This document shows positions 4,763 to 6,123 of a DNA stretch of 6,123 bases, in pieces; position 1 is the first letter of the stretch, and the number at the start of each line of letters is the position of its first letter. The notes under the pieces are model-generated. The model did no database searches. It was not told the origin of the DNA and saw only the letters and a list, made by a program, of their open reading frames with translations. Source of the stretch: Coriobacteriales bacterium (GTDB lineage: Bacteria > Actinomycetota > Coriobacteriia > Coriobacteriales > UBA8131); assembly GCA_031286245.1 (NCBI GenBank), contig JAITUO010000045.1, positions 1 through 6,123 of the forward strand, written 5' to 3'. The position numbers and the translations under genes were made by a program.

Positions 4763-5905
4763 ATGGCAAGACCGAAATACGACCCTAAGGAACTAGAGCC
4801 GACTGGCGAGTTTTATCCTGGCTTGACTGAAGGCTTCGGGGGCATGCCGATCCCCCCCGATCCGATACTTCAACGCCCGATCAGCGCAATGGAGAACATC
4901 CAGTTGTTGGTTGATGGTAAGCGGCCGTATTGGATTCCAGTCGGCGGCTTTTTCAACGCCGACGTCCAGGGATTCCGCCCTCGGATCAATCCGGATAACA
5001 TCGCCAACCATCAGATTTTCGATGGCGGCCCAACGTATGACTATACGGGGTATGGCGACAATATCAAGAGCTGGTGGTTTGACCTGGAGTGGATCACAAC
5101 CGATATCGGTGGAGCGATGTTCATGCCTGGCAAACCAAAGATCCCGGACATCACTGAATGGGAGAAATACGTCTCAATGCCGGATTTGGACAAGATGGAT
5201 TGGGACGAGTTGGAGGCCCAAAACGTTGAGTACCTGGGCACCGGCAAGATGAATCAACTGGGCATCCAGTGTGGGCTTTGGGAACGCATGATGGCTCTGA
5301 TGGATGTCTCCGAAGCAGCAGTCGCACTGTTTGATGAGGATTTAAAACCTCACGCCCATCGCTTCTTAGATGCCTACTGTAACTTCTTGATCGACTACAT
5401 CGGTCGCGTCAAGGCGCGCTGCAACATCGACTGCGTAGTCATCCACGAAGACTGGGCACACCAACGCGGCCCGTTCTTCTCCGCAGCCACCGCTAGCGAA
5501 ATGCTGGTACCTTACGTCAAACGGATCGTCGATTTCTGCCATGCCAATGGCATGCTTTATGAGATCCATATGTGTGGCGCTGTTGAGAAGCTGATCCCGT
5601 GTTACTTTGAGGCAGGGGTCGATATGTGGTCGGCTATCCAGCCGCTGCTTTATGACACTGGCGCCATCGTCAAGAAGTACAAGGATCAGAGATTTGTTTG
5701 GGGAATTACTGCTCCGTTGATTACCCCAGACTACAGCGAGGCAGACATGCGTCAGGCTGCCAAGGACTTCGTTGAGGAGTACAAGGACTGTAACATCATG
5801 GTCTCATTCTTCAGCATGGACGAGGGCTTCCCTGGCTTCCATCCTGGTTTCCAGAATGCCGTTTATGAGTACAGTCGCATAGCATTTGAGGATTTTGAGG
5901 ACTAG
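4763..5905 (+). CDS. URO-D-superfamily protein, probable cobalamin-dependent methyltransferase (long form)
   Basis: The product is 380 aa. The start at 4763 is chosen over the in-frame ATG at 4748 for two reasons: GGAGGT sits at 4750-4755, and the paralogue at 6036 begins with the same signature, 'MARPK..P.ELEPTGEFYP'. That N-terminal extension (about 1-40) is absent from the 331-aa protein upstream. The barrel follows: 'SAMENIQLLVDGKRPYWIPV' (41-60), 'NQLGIQCGLWERMMALMDV' (164-182), 'DCVVIHEDWAHQRGPFFS' (223-240) with acidic E229/D230, 'YEIHMCGAVEKLIPCY' (266-281) with the H269-x-C271-G metal motif, and 'AIQPLL' (291-296). The superfamily includes MtaA/MtbA/CmuA and O-demethylase methyltransferases that move methyl groups to or from a corrinoid. 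No canonical C-terminal Gly-Cys ligand is visible, although C343 might serve. The role is inferred as methyl transfer, and the substrate is unknown. The gene is probably co-transcribed with the paralogue beginning 130 bp downstream, as no terminator is seen between them. It is visibly GC-richer than the left half of the window. Confidence 0.85.
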   Translation: MARPKYDPKELEPTGEFYPGLTEGFGGMPIPPDPILQRPISAMENIQLLVDGKRPYWIPVGGFFNADVQGFRPRINPDNIANHQIFDGGPTYDYTGYGDNIKSWWFDLEWITTDIGGAMFMPGKPKIPDITEWEKYVSMPDLDKMDWDELEAQNVEYLGTGKMNQLGIQCGLWERMMALMDVSEAAVALFDEDLKPHAHRFLDAYCNFLIDYIGRVKARCNIDCVVIHEDWAHQRGPFFSAATASEMLVPYVKRIVDFCHANGMLYEIHMCGAVEKLIPCYFEAGVDMWSAIQPLLYDTGAIVKKYKDQRFVWGITAPLITPDYSEADMRQAAKDFVEEYKDCNIMVSFFSMDEGFPGFHPGFQNAVYEYSRIAFEDFED

Positions 5906-6035
5906 AGCGTAAGGCTTGGTGCAGCTTTAGATTGTATGCAGTCGCTTCAGGTTGATTGCTAAATAAGGCTATATGCAGCCGCATTGCTTTGTGCGATTTA
6001 AAACCAAAGCTTAAAGTCTAGGGAAAGGTAAATCT
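5906..6035. other. Spacer between tandem paralogues
   Basis: This 130-bp spacer has no strong terminator, only a 4-bp CGCA/TGCG stem near 5980. A short imperfect direct repeat (TATGCAGTCGC near 5936 and TATGCAGCCGC near 5972) is present. The ribosome binding site AAAGGT (6024-6029) precedes the next start. Absence of a terminator fits read-through transcription of both methyltransferase genes. Confidence 0.5.
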
Positions 6036-6123
6036 ATGGCTAGACCGAAATTCAGTCCGACTGAACTCGAACCAACCGGTGAGTTCTATCCTAAAGGCCC
6101 ATCATTTCCATTTCTGCCCGACC
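6036..6123 (+). CDS. URO-D-superfamily protein, paralogue of the preceding gene (partial, 5' end only)
   Basis: The frame starts at ATG 6036, 6 nt after AAAGGT (6024-6029), and is open to the window edge (29 codons). The N-terminus 'MARPKFSPTELEPTGEFYP' aligns with the 4763 gene at nearly every position. The two then diverge ('KGPSFPFLPD' versus 'GLTEGFGGMPIPPD'). This identifies a tandem paralogue of the same long-form methyltransferase-like family. Only the leader is visible, so catalytic residues cannot be checked. The tandem arrangement suggests either a recent duplication with divergence or paired subunits/substrate variants. Confidence 0.8.
   Translation, partial: MARPKFSPTELEPTGEFYPKGPSFPFLPD

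Noticed and set aside
1..6123. CRISPR array, tRNA, rRNA or riboswitch
   Set aside because: No regularly spaced repeat-spacer units, cloverleaf, ribosomal RNA segment or recognisable aptamer such as a cobalamin box was seen on either strand. The only regular array is the three short palindromes at 1851-1887.

Overview
The window looks like a chromosomal stretch from an anaerobic bacterium of moderate GC content. The three proteins at the right belong to the uroporphyrinogen decarboxylase (URO-D)-like methyltransferase superfamily. Such genes are typically numerous in anaerobic Chloroflexota (Dehalococcoidia-like) and in acetogenic or syntrophic Clostridia. The left edge carries the start of a rubredoxin-like/FMN-dependent oxidoreductase. 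No ribosomal or other marker gene is present, so the assignment to a phylum is inference only.

Layout from left to right. Positions 1-332 (minus strand, cut by the window edge) hold a rubredoxin-like metal-binding domain joined by a Pro/Ser/Thr/Gln linker to the beginning of what resembles an FMN-binding glutamate-synthase-type enzyme. Positions 333-857 hold no convincing gene but contain a 154-bp MITE-like element with perfect 32-bp inverted arms. Positions 858-1691 encode an exported protein of unknown function. Positions 1692-1958 are non-coding and carry an AT-rich inverted repeat and, close to the next gene, three short palindromes spaced exactly 13 bp apart. Positions 1959-2578 are a complete type II toxin-antitoxin pair: a Phd/YefM-type antitoxin and a VapC PIN-domain RNase. 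Positions 2813-3808 encode a 331-aa URO-D-family protein, followed by a strong stem-loop terminator (about 3848-3883) that probably serves both strands. Positions 3967-4419 (minus) encode a small exported Cys/His-rich protein of unknown function. A roughly 340-bp AT-rich divergent intergenic region follows. Positions 4763-5905 encode a second, longer URO-D-family protein, and at 6036 a close paralogue begins in the same orientation and runs off the window.

Functional reading: the right half is part of a URO-D-type methyltransferase cluster. These proteins share the TIM-barrel fold of MtaA/MtbA/CmuA and keep a His-x-Cys-Gly metal-site motif. This suggests cobalamin-dependent methyl transfer (for example O-demethylation of methoxylated compounds) rather than haem biosynthesis. 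No corrinoid protein, reductive activator or regulator is visible here, so the substrate cannot be assigned. The most unusual sequence structures are the MITE-like inverted repeat, the three-palindrome array before the toxin-antitoxin pair, and the tandem paralogous methyltransferases with a shared N-terminal signature.
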